Shown: piece after piece, positions 1 to 5,543 of the stretch
Position numbering within the stretch: the stretch's first letter is position 1
Layout of the letters: each line of letters starts with the position of its first letter
Source of the DNA: Lentisphaerota bacterium
Lineage (GTDB): Bacteria; Verrucomicrobiota; Kiritimatiellia; UBA8416; JAFGTH01
Length of the DNA stretch: 6,362 bases
Assembly: GCA_016934225.1 (NCBI GenBank)
Contig: JAFGTH010000088.1
Span: forward strand, 1-6,362
Direction: 5' to 3'
The notes under the pieces: generated by a model
What the model saw: only the letters and a program-made list of their open reading frames with translations
What the model was told of the DNA's origin: nothing
The model's database searches: none
Program-made: the position numbers and the translations under genes

Positions 1-498
1 AAGCGTATCAACAGGATCATCAGTTGTGCATACCAGCACAACGCCGGATTTCTTCATTAACTCGCGGCAACTGAACTCGGGTTGAGCCAGTTTCTCTCTG
101 CATTCATTCCAAATTGATTTAGCCGTTTCCGGCGACAATAAACGGTCTCCAATACCGAAATATCGTTTCAATTCCAAGTGAGTCCAATCGTACAGCGGAT
201 TACGCAACAGGTACGGCATTGTTTGCGCCCATTTTTCAAATCTGGCGTAATCGTCGGTGCCGCCGCTGCAATACTCCTCCTGTATTCCATTGGTTCGCAT
301 AGCGCGCCATTTATAATGATCACCATAAAGCCATATCTGTGTGAGATTCTCCCATCGTCTATCTGCGGCGATATCAGCGGGCGATAAATGACAATGGTAA
401 TCAATTATCGGCATATTAGCGGCATGTTCGAAGTAGAGTTTTTTCGCCCATTCGTTTTCGAGAAGAAAATTATCGTTAATCAATACATCTTTCATCAT
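1..498 (-). CDS. uxaC: Uronate isomerase (glucuronate/galacturonate isomerase), N-terminal part, cut by window edge
   Basis: This enzyme interconverts D-glucuronate with D-fructuronate and D-galacturonate with D-tagaturonate, the first cytoplasmic step in bacterial use of pectin and glucuronide sugars. Reading the minus strand from 498 gives 166 residues without a stop, running off the left edge; the family is usually about 470 residues, so roughly the first third is present. Visible signatures are IIDYHCHLSP (residues 31-40), whose two histidines are the HxH metal-site motif of the amidohydrolase superfamily, then GDHYKWRAMRTNG (59-71), DWTHLELKRYFGI (104-116) and CTTDDPVDTL (157-166), all typical of UxaC. 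A GGAG at 507-504 serves either of two adjacent ATG codons (498 or 495). The gene is transcribed away from the cas operon and has no functional link to it that I can see. Identity is secure; metal content and substrate preference cannot be read from this part. Confidence 0.93.
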   Translation of the reverse strand, partial: MMKDVLINDNFLLENEWAKKLYFEHAANMPIIDYHCHLSPADIAADRRWENLTQIWLYGDHYKWRAMRTNGIQEEYCSGGTDDYARFEKWAQTMPYLLRNPLYDWTHLELKRYFGIGDRLLSPETAKSIWNECREKLAQPEFSCRELMKKSGVVLVCTTDDPVDTL

Positions 499-552
499 CT
501 TTGCTCCGATTCGGCATTAATCATATAAGTTTGAATTCTTTAACCGGGCGAG

Positions 553-566
553 TCAAACAAGTTTGA
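553..566. repeat. Short inverted repeat TCAAAC-aa-GTTTGA, possible operator
   Basis: A perfect 6-base inverted repeat with a 2-base centre lies 55-68 bases upstream of the uxaC start. The right half extends to AAGTTTGA (559-566), and the same 8-base word recurs as a direct repeat at 527-534, with GTTTGA again at 692-697. Hexuronate genes are often controlled by GntR- or LacI-type repressors that bind palindromes near the promoter, so a uxaC operator is a reasonable guess. No regulator gene is in the window, and such short words can occur by chance. Confidence 0.3.
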
Positions 567-587
567 GCAAATTCGGAAGAAATGATG

Positions 588-597
588 TGCCGCGGCA
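588..597. repeat. Perfect 10-base palindrome TGCCGCGGCA
   Basis: The ten bases read identically on both strands and sit near the middle of the intergenic region, 90 bases from the uxaC start and about 200 from the cas3 start. It could be a protein-binding site for either promoter. A 10-base palindrome is expected by chance about once in four stretches of this length, so the support is weak. Confidence 0.2.
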
Positions 598-782
598 ATG
601 GGGCGTATAACCGCAACAAACGGCGCCAACAAGCGTAGCTATTGAGTCATCCGCAAACTTATTTCCGGGGCTTCCCTTCCCTTGCGCAATTGTTTGATGA
701 AAATTTGTTTAGAACATGCTTGTATCCAGAGCGCAATGAATGCAAAATTTCTTGAGGCATGAAAGTCATGAGGACTATGCAA

Positions 783-787
783 AAGGA
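783..787 (+). promoter_or_regulatory. Ribosome binding site that decides the cas3 start
   Basis: AAGGA lies seven bases before the ATG at 795. The in-frame ATGs upstream are less well served: 759 has GAGG only one base away, 777 has AGGA only two bases away, and 768 has GAGG ten bases away, which is possible. The Cas3 homology also begins only with the YAHSLPGRP segment downstream of 795, so 795 is preferred. This site forms part of a small inverted repeat (784-790 with 807-813). Confidence 0.55.
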
Positions 788-813
788 TATCTGCATGAAT
801 GAAAGAATATCCT
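784..813 (+). promoter_or_regulatory. Inverted repeat pairing the cas3 ribosome binding site
   Basis: AGGATAT (784-790) can pair with ATATCCT (807-813), placing the preferred cas3 start codon (795) in the 16-base loop and most of its Shine-Dalgarno sequence in the stem. In the mRNA this could reduce translation of Cas3. The stem has only two G-C pairs among seven and a large loop, so it may be too weak to matter. Confidence 0.25.
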
Positions 814-3038
814 CATCCGTATCGAAAACATACGCCCACAGTCTACCCGGTCGCCCACAATCCGAATGGCAGGCGCTTGAAGCCCATCTCAAGTCCGTCG
901 CAACCCTCGCCCGTCAATTCGCTGAACCGTTCGACAGCGTAGATTGGGCATGGAACGCAGGATGGCTGCATGATGTGGGGAAGGCCACAAATGCTTTCCA
1001 AAGCTATCTGGCGCGCAGCAATGGCTTGGATGATTCCAACTATGATTCTGACGGAAGCCAATCCAATCATGCAAGCTCAGGCGCAGCATTGGCAGAAGAA
1101 AAACTTGGACTCCAAATTGGTCGCGTTCTGGCCTACCTGTCTGCCGGACATCATGCCGGTCTTCCGGATTGGCACGCATTGGAAACCGGCAATGCCGCGC
1201 TCTCGATCCAATTGAATGAGGGACGGAACAACCTCAAGCACATCAAAGACTTTGCAGCGACAATCATCAGCAAACTTGCACCAGTCAAGCGACCTCCAAG
1301 CTTTGTTATGAAATCGGAGCATTATCACCTCTGGGTCAGGATGTTGTTCTCCTGCCTGGTGGATGCCGATTATCTCGACACGGAACACTTCATGGAACCC
1401 GGAAAAGCGGCAGGGCGTGGATCCTATCCGGAACTTGCCGAGCTGGCACAGAAGTTCTTTCCCGCCTTGGATCAACTGGAGCGCGACGCACGCAAAACAT
1501 CGGTAAACGCCATCCGTTCGGAAATTCGACAGAGCTGCGAACGTGCGGCGGAATTGCCGCAAGGGTTCTTTTCATTAACCGTCCCGACCGGCGGCGGCAA
1601 GACGCTTTCGGCAATGGCATTTGCGCTCCGCCACGCTCTTAAACACGGGCATAAGAGAGTAATCTATGTTATTCCCTACACAAGTATCATTGAACAAACT
1701 GCTCACGCTCTGAAGAATATCTTTGGCGCGGAAAATGTGGTGGAGCACCACAGTAATCTTGACCCCCAACGTAAGTCTCCACGGTTGCAACTGGCGTCCG
1801 AGAACTGGGATGCCCCGATCATTGTCACCACCAACGTTCAATTCTTCGAATCCCTTTATGCGGCAAAATCCAGCCGTTGCCGCAAGTTGCACAATGTCGT
1901 AAACAGCGTAGTGATTCTCGACGAAGCCCAGCTTCTGCCCCCCGAACTACTCGCGCCCTGTGTAGACGCCATGAACCAGCTTGTGCGGAACTATGGTGTT
2001 ACTTTGGTGCTGGCCACCGCCACACAACCTGCGTTGTTCTCCTTGCCCAAGCCGTGTCCCTGCCTCGAAAAGGCAACGGAAATAATTCCGCCGGAGATGA
2101 ATCTCTATGACCGGTTGAAACGCGTCGAATATAGTCTTCCCTCGGACTTCTCGAAGACATGTGAATGGTCTGAAATTGCGGCGCGCCTGCAGCAGCATGA
2201 GCAAGTTCTTTGCGTGGTAAACACCCGTCGCGATTGCCACGACCTATTCAGACTCATGCCTGACGGAACGATTCATTTGTCGGCGTTGATGTGCGGTGAA
2301 CATCGGTCCAAGGTGATTGCGCAAATCAAGAGACGGCTCAAAGACGGCTTGCCGATTCGAGTGATCAGTACACAACTCGTCGAAGCGGGAGTGGATATCG
2401 ATTTCCCCGTGGTCTATCGCGCGCTGGCCGGACTGGACTCCATCGCACAAGCCGCCGGTCGGTGCAATCGCGAAGGCAAACTGAACAAAAACGGGCAAGT
2501 CGGCAAAGTTCATGTCTTTGTGCCGCCCAAACCTGCGCCTCGCGGTTTGCTGCTGAAGGGCGAAAACAAGACCCGCGAACTCTGCGTCTTACCGGAATTC
2601 GATCCGCATTGCCCCGATACCTACTCCCGCTATTTCCAATTGTTCTATGCCGCCGTCAACGACACCGGCGCAGACTGGTTGCGAGACAGACTGGTTAAAG
2701 ACGTGAATCCTGATTTGTTCTTTCAATTTCGTACGGCTGGTCAGGAGTTTCGATTGATTAGAGATGAAGAACAAGAAACCATCATTGTTCGTTATGGCAA
2801 GAGTGATGAACTCTTGCAGCGGCTGCGGTTCGCCGGGCCGACGCGTGAAATCATGCGCGGACTACAACGTAACATGGTGCATCTGCCCGTACGAATGGCT
2901 GAGCGAATGAAACAGGATGGTCTGCTGGAGGAAATCCATGCCGGTATTTGGGCGCAAAGTCTACCTTCACTCTATGATCAAGAAATCGGATTAAACGTAT
3001 TTCGGGAAAGTCTGTCGCCGGAAGACTTAATACAATGA
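795..3038 (+). CDS. cas3: CRISPR-associated helicase-nuclease Cas3 (HD domain fused to helicase), type I-C
   Basis: Cas3 is the effector recruited by target-bound Cascade; it nicks, unwinds in an ATP-dependent way and degrades the DNA. The 747-residue protein has an N-terminal HD nuclease (about 13-200): YAHSLPG (13-19), WLHDVGK with the HD pair at H59-D60, a further histidine at H92 (NHASSGA), GHHAGL (118-123) and D190 (LVDADYLD). The superfamily 2 helicase follows: Walker A VPTGGGKT (263-270, K269), DEAQ box (376-379), motif III LATATQP (406-412), STQLVEAGVDIDFP (525-538), and motif VI QAAGRCNREG (552-561) with its arginine fingers R556 and R559. The rest is the accessory C-terminal domain. 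All catalytic motifs appear intact and the length is usual for I-C Cas3. An in-frame ATG at 759 would add 12 residues without family resemblance. It is the first gene of the operon, 22 bases before cas5c. Confidence 0.96.
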   Translation: MNERISSSVSKTYAHSLPGRPQSEWQALEAHLKSVATLARQFAEPFDSVDWAWNAGWLHDVGKATNAFQSYLARSNGLDDSNYDSDGSQSNHASSGAALAEEKLGLQIGRVLAYLSAGHHAGLPDWHALETGNAALSIQLNEGRNNLKHIKDFAATIISKLAPVKRPPSFVMKSEHYHLWVRMLFSCLVDADYLDTEHFMEPGKAAGRGSYPELAELAQKFFPALDQLERDARKTSVNAIRSEIRQSCERAAELPQGFFSLTVPTGGGKTLSAMAFALRHALKHGHKRVIYVIPYTSIIEQTAHALKNIFGAENVVEHHSNLDPQRKSPRLQLASENWDAPIIVTTNVQFFESLYAAKSSRCRKLHNVVNSVVILDEAQLLPPELLAPCVDAMNQLVRNYGVTLVLATATQPALFSLPKPCPCLEKATEIIPPEMNLYDRLKRVEYSLPSDFSKTCEWSEIAARLQQHEQVLCVVNTRRDCHDLFRLMPDGTIHLSALMCGEHRSKVIAQIKRRLKDGLPIRVISTQLVEAGVDIDFPVVYRALAGLDSIAQAAGRCNREGKLNKNGQVGKVHVFVPPKPAPRGLLLKGENKTRELCVLPEFDPHCPDTYSRYFQLFYAAVNDTGADWLRDRLVKDVNPDLFFQFRTAGQEFRLIRDEEQETIIVRYGKSDELLQRLRFAGPTREIMRGLQRNMVHLPVRMAERMKQDGLLEEIHAGIWAQSLPSLYDQEIGLNVFRESLSPEDLIQ

Positions 3039-3060
3039 ACGATAACATGCGAGGTGAACC

Positions 3061-3771
3061 ATGAAAGGATTCTGTCTTGAAGTGAGCGGCCCGTATGCCT
3101 GCTTCACGCGGCCTGAAATGAAGGTTGAACGTGTCAGTTATGATGTCATCACGCCATCGGCAGCACGAGCCATTTTCGATGCGATATTATGGAAACCGGC
3201 CATCATCTGGCGGATCAAAAGGATTGAGGTGTTGGAGCCGATACGTTGGATTTCCATCCGCCGCAACGAAGTGGGCAAAATGGCGTCACCGAGGTCGTCC
3301 GGTATCTTTATAGAGAATGACCGTCAGCAGCGCGCCGGGCTCTTTCTACGCGACGTGAAGTACCGACTCTTTGCCGAATTCGAATTTATCCCGCCCGACA
3401 AACGAGGTAAGGTTTATAACCCGGTGCCGGAATGGCTGATCGACAAAGATGAAGCCATGGAACTCAAGAAGCCGGATATCCGGTCTGATGAAACCGAGGC
3501 CAAATACGCCGCCATGTTCGAACGACGCGCAAAAAAGGGCCAGTGCTTCAACCAACCCTATCTTGGTTGCCGCGAGTTTTCCTGTGCCTTCCGGCTGGTA
3601 GATCCAGAAGCTGAACCTGCCGCACCAATTCCAGAAACCCGCGATTTGGGGTGGATGCTCTACGATCTCGACTTCAGCGATCCAACCGATCCCAAACCGC
3701 AGTTCTTTCAGGCAAAGATGGATGCCGGTGCGATCATAACCGATCGCAACAAGGTGGAGGTGCGCTCATGA
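3061..3771 (+). CDS. cas5c: Cas5c (Cas5d) pre-crRNA endoribonuclease and Cascade subunit, type I-C
   Basis: In type I-C systems, which lack Cas6, this RAMP protein cuts the CRISPR transcript within each repeat and then stays bound to the 5' handle of the crRNA in Cascade. The 236 residues show the family signatures GPYACFTRPEMKVERVSYDV (10-29), PSAARAI (32-38), WKP (44-46), IRRNEVG (66-72), DRQQRAGLFLRDV (87-99), QPYLGCREF (165-173) and RDLGWMLYDLDF (194-205). GAGGTG at 3051-3056 precedes the ATG by four bases. Compared from memory with the Bacillus halodurans enzyme (catalytic Tyr46, Lys116, His117), this protein has Leu43 before WKP and Lys148-Tyr149 where Lys-His is expected. It also carries an extra stretch of about 25 residues between EFEFIPP (106-112) and that site. 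Either this is a clade variant with altered catalysis or my alignment is off. The stop codon overlaps the cas8c start (ATGA). Confidence 0.95.
   Translation: MKGFCLEVSGPYACFTRPEMKVERVSYDVITPSAARAIFDAILWKPAIIWRIKRIEVLEPIRWISIRRNEVGKMASPRSSGIFIENDRQQRAGLFLRDVKYRLFAEFEFIPPDKRGKVYNPVPEWLIDKDEAMELKKPDIRSDETEAKYAAMFERRAKKGQCFNQPYLGCREFSCAFRLVDPEAEPAAPIPETRDLGWMLYDLDFSDPTDPKPQFFQAKMDAGAIITDRNKVEVRS
3756..3760 (+). promoter_or_regulatory. Ribosome binding site inside the cas5c end that sets the cas8c start
   Basis: A consensus GGAGG lies seven bases before the ATG at 3768. The open frame extends upstream to 3651, but that part overlaps cas5c and has no Cas8 resemblance, whereas 3768 gives the typical Csd1 N-terminus MILQALKEYYDRK. 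The four-base ATGA overlap implies coupled translation of Cas5c and Cas8c. Confidence 0.85.
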
Positions 3772-5525
3772 TCTTGCAGGCGCTAAAAGAATACTATGAC
3801 CGAAAGGCGGACGATCCTAACAGCGACATTGCGCCAGAAGGCTTTGAAAAGAAAGAGCTTCCTTTTCTGGTCGTGATCAAACCGGATGGGCAATTTGTCA
3901 ACCTTGAAGACACGCGCGAGCAGGTCGGGAAACGGCTAACTGGCAAGGCGTATCTGTTGCCACGATCATGCGTACGAACAGGAAGCAGAAGCTATGAAAA
4001 GACTTTTTTGCTATGGGATCATATTGGCTATCTTTTCCGGTTCTCCAAGACGGATGGACCAGATGATAGGAAAAAAGCCGTCAACCAACACCAGGCTTGG
4101 CTCAATTCGCTTCAAGCATTGCCGAATGAGCTGAAACAGGACGAAGGGGTGGCCGCCATCCTTATGTTCTATGAGACGAATGGCATGGAAAAGGTCAAGG
4201 CGACGTCCAATTGGAGTGAATGTGTGAAACTACCTTCCTGCAACATGAGCTTTCGTTTGGCTGGTGATACACTTCCCATTCCTTGCCGCCCCAAGGTCCA
4301 AGAATATGTGCGGTCTTTCGTGTCGCAAATCTCCGAAAACCACGATAAGAAACAGGAAACCAAGACAAGAATCTTCGCACATTGTCTTATTACGGGTCAA
4401 TACGGGGAGATCGCGAAGACCCATGGTCGAACACCAATCAACAAGGACACGAAGAGTCTTGTGGCATTTCAGAAAAACTCCGGATACGATTCCTACGGAA
4501 AAGTACAATGTTATAATGCCCCCGTCTGCAAATCAGCGGAGTTTGCATACACAACCGCACTAAACACCTTGCTCAAATCAAGGAGCCAACGTCTGCAAAT
4601 TGCAACCGCCACCACCGTGTTTTGGTCGGCTAAGAAATCGCAGTTTGAGAGCGTGATGCCGTTTTTCTTTTCAGAGCCGCCAAGAGACGACCCTGATAAA
4701 TATACCGATGCAGTGAAAGCGCTCTACGATTCAATCTGGAACGGAACCTATGTCATCCCGGATGACGATACGCGTTTCTATGTTCTTGGACTTTCGCCGA
4801 ATGCTGCGCGCATTGCCGTGCGGTTCTGGAAAGTCGGTACGGTGAAAGAGATAGGCACACGGCTAAAACGGCATGTTGATGATTTGGCAATCATACATGC
4901 ACCGGGACTGAATCCCGCTCTTCCCATGTGGAAACTCCTTCGTTCTATTGCAGTTCGTGAGGAAGACAAGAACATTCCGCCGAATCTCGGTGGCGACACC
5001 ATGCGCTCAATTCTTGAAGGTCTGCCCTATCCGCAAACGCTGTTGCAGGCGGCAGTCCGGCGGATTCGGGCGGAACATGACATTACTTATCCGCGCGCCG
5101 CACTAATAAAAGCCTGTATCAATCGGTCAACGCGATTCAAAAACCCTACAATAAAGGAGGAATTGAAAGTGACTCTTGACCCGCAAAACACAAACATCGG
5201 CTACCGACTGGGGCGACTTTTCGCCAGTTTGGAGAAGATACAAACCGAGGCCAACCCCGGCATTAATGCGACGATTCGCGACAAGTTCTATGGCGCGGCA
5301 TCCAGCACGCCAGTGACGGTTTTCGGCAATCTCATGCGACTCAAAAACCATCATATCGCCAAACTGGAACATCAGGGGCGCAGAGTATTCTTCGAAAAGT
5401 TGCTGGGCGAAATCTTGGACGGCATCGACGATTTTCCGCCTCATCTGGACATGTCGGATCAGGGGCGATTCGCAATCGGTTATTATCATCAAACGCAGAG
5501 CTTCTATACCCCAAAAAAACAATAA
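3768..5525 (+). CDS. cas8c: Cas8c (Csd1) large subunit of type I-C Cascade
   Basis: Cas8c is the large Cascade subunit that recognises the PAM, opens the target DNA and helps recruit Cas3. The 585-residue product has the usual family length. Recognisable segments are MILQALKEYYDRK (1-13), LPFLVVIKPDGQFVNLEDTR (31-50), LLWDHIGYLF (81-90), SFRLAGD (161-167), CLITG (206-210), YGKVQCYNAPVCKSAEFAYT (243-262) followed by TALNTLL, ATTVFW (281-286), TRFYVLGLSPNAARIAVRFW (335-354), YPQTLLQAAVRRIRAE (421-436) and the helical C-terminal part from about 470 on (YRLGRLFASLEKIQ, YGAASSTPVTVFGNLMRL). No obvious catalytic site is visible, as expected for this family. It overlaps cas5c by four bases and lies 18 bases before cas7c. 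The C-terminal 118 codons also encode Cas11c from an internal start, so this gene probably makes two proteins. Confidence 0.96.
   Translation: MILQALKEYYDRKADDPNSDIAPEGFEKKELPFLVVIKPDGQFVNLEDTREQVGKRLTGKAYLLPRSCVRTGSRSYEKTFLLWDHIGYLFRFSKTDGPDDRKKAVNQHQAWLNSLQALPNELKQDEGVAAILMFYETNGMEKVKATSNWSECVKLPSCNMSFRLAGDTLPIPCRPKVQEYVRSFVSQISENHDKKQETKTRIFAHCLITGQYGEIAKTHGRTPINKDTKSLVAFQKNSGYDSYGKVQCYNAPVCKSAEFAYTTALNTLLKSRSQRLQIATATTVFWSAKKSQFESVMPFFFSEPPRDDPDKYTDAVKALYDSIWNGTYVIPDDDTRFYVLGLSPNAARIAVRFWKVGTVKEIGTRLKRHVDDLAIIHAPGLNPALPMWKLLRSIAVREEDKNIPPNLGGDTMRSILEGLPYPQTLLQAAVRRIRAEHDITYPRAALIKACINRSTRFKNPTIKEELKVTLDPQNTNIGYRLGRLFASLEKIQTEANPGINATIRDKFYGAASSTPVTVFGNLMRLKNHHIAKLEHQGRRVFFEKLLGEILDGIDDFPPHLDMSDQGRFAIGYYHQTQSFYTPKKQ
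5153..5160 (+). promoter_or_regulatory. Internal Shine-Dalgarno sequence for cas11c within cas8c
   Basis: AAAGGAGG at 5153-5160 nearly matches the full anti-Shine-Dalgarno complement and stands eight bases before an in-frame GTG at 5169. It is stronger than any ribosome binding site at an outer gene start in this window. It encodes Lys-Glu-Glu of Cas8c (463-465), so coding need alone does not explain the full match. Its position, just ahead of the C-terminal helical domain, is where the internal start of cas11c is known to lie in type I-C cas8c genes. Confidence 0.85.
5169..5525 (+). CDS. cas11c: Cas11c small Cascade subunit, translated from an internal GTG start in cas8c
   Basis: In type I-C and some other type I systems, the small subunit that lines the belly of Cascade and holds the non-target strand is made by independent translation from an internal start in the large-subunit gene (established for Desulfovibrio vulgaris I-C). 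Here an in-frame GTG at 5169 (Cas8c codon 468) with an ideal upstream AAAGGAGG would give 118 residues beginning MTLDPQNTNIGYRLG and ending at the Cas8c stop. The size, about 13-14 kDa, matches known Cas11c. The product looks largely helical: segments around IGYRLGRLFASLEKIQTEA, INATIRDKFYGAAS, TVFGNLMRLKNHHIAKLE and RVFFEKLLGEILDGI. It shares frame and stop with cas8c and so is not visible as a separate open frame. A TTG at 5163 is also in frame but sits only two bases from the Shine-Dalgarno. The start is inferred from sequence, not observed. Confidence 0.82.
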   Translation: MTLDPQNTNIGYRLGRLFASLEKIQTEANPGINATIRDKFYGAASSTPVTVFGNLMRLKNHHIAKLEHQGRRVFFEKLLGEILDGIDDFPPHLDMSDQGRFAIGYYHQTQSFYTPKKQ

Positions 5526-5543
5526 CAACAGAAAGGAAACACC

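Larger units (their letters stand above)
499..794. other. Divergent intergenic region between uxaC and cas3
   Basis: About 296 bases separate the divergent starts of uxaC and cas3, so both promoters are expected here. I find no hexamer pair with normal 16-19 base spacing good enough to call. The left half, next to uxaC, contains two short palindromes (588-597 and 553-566) and a repeated AAGTTTGA word, listed separately. The right half (about 660-760) is AT-rich around 690-715 and is the more likely place for a cas promoter. No tRNA, terminator-like stem with T-run, CRISPR repeat or credible small gene was seen. A minus-strand open frame here (659-892) has no family resemblance and overlaps cas3. 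Confidence 0.6.

Noticed and set aside
520..556. Possible uxaC promoter: TTGACT (556-551) and TATGAT (525-520) on the minus strand
   Set aside because: Each hexamer resembles the sigma-70 consensus but they are 25 bases apart, well outside the working range, so no promoter is called.
606..611. TATAAC as a -10 box for the cas operon
   Set aside because: No acceptable -35 hexamer lies 16-19 bases upstream, and it would imply a leader of about 180 bases. Evidence is too thin.
614..632. CAACAA repeated at 614-619 and 627-632 around GGCGCC, checked as a CRISPR or IS-like remnant
   Set aside because: The repeat unit is six bases with no further copies, so chance explains it.
759..794. Twelve extra N-terminal residues of Cas3 from the ATG at 759
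   Set aside because: The Shine-Dalgarno candidate is only one base from that ATG and the residues do not resemble Cas3. The ATG at 768 cannot be excluded, but 795 has the better spacing.
1077..1562. Open frame of 161 codons on the minus strand inside cas3
   Set aside because: It is antisense to the Cas3 HD region, its translation has no recognisable domain, and no ribosome binding site or separate context supports it.
3651..3767. Upstream extension of the cas8c reading frame
   Set aside because: This part overlaps cas5c in another frame and has no Cas8 similarity, while the ATG at 3768 has a consensus GGAGG and gives the family N-terminus.
4264..4563. Open frame of 99 codons on the plus strand inside cas8c
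   Set aside because: It is out of frame with cas8c, rich in Arg, Ser and Thr as shadow frames often are, and lacks a ribosome binding site and any known motif.
5513..5519. Run of seven A near the 3' end of cas8c as a slippage or frameshift site
   Set aside because: It lies within the last few codons before the stop, so slippage would alter only a short tail, and cas7c has its own ribosome binding site.
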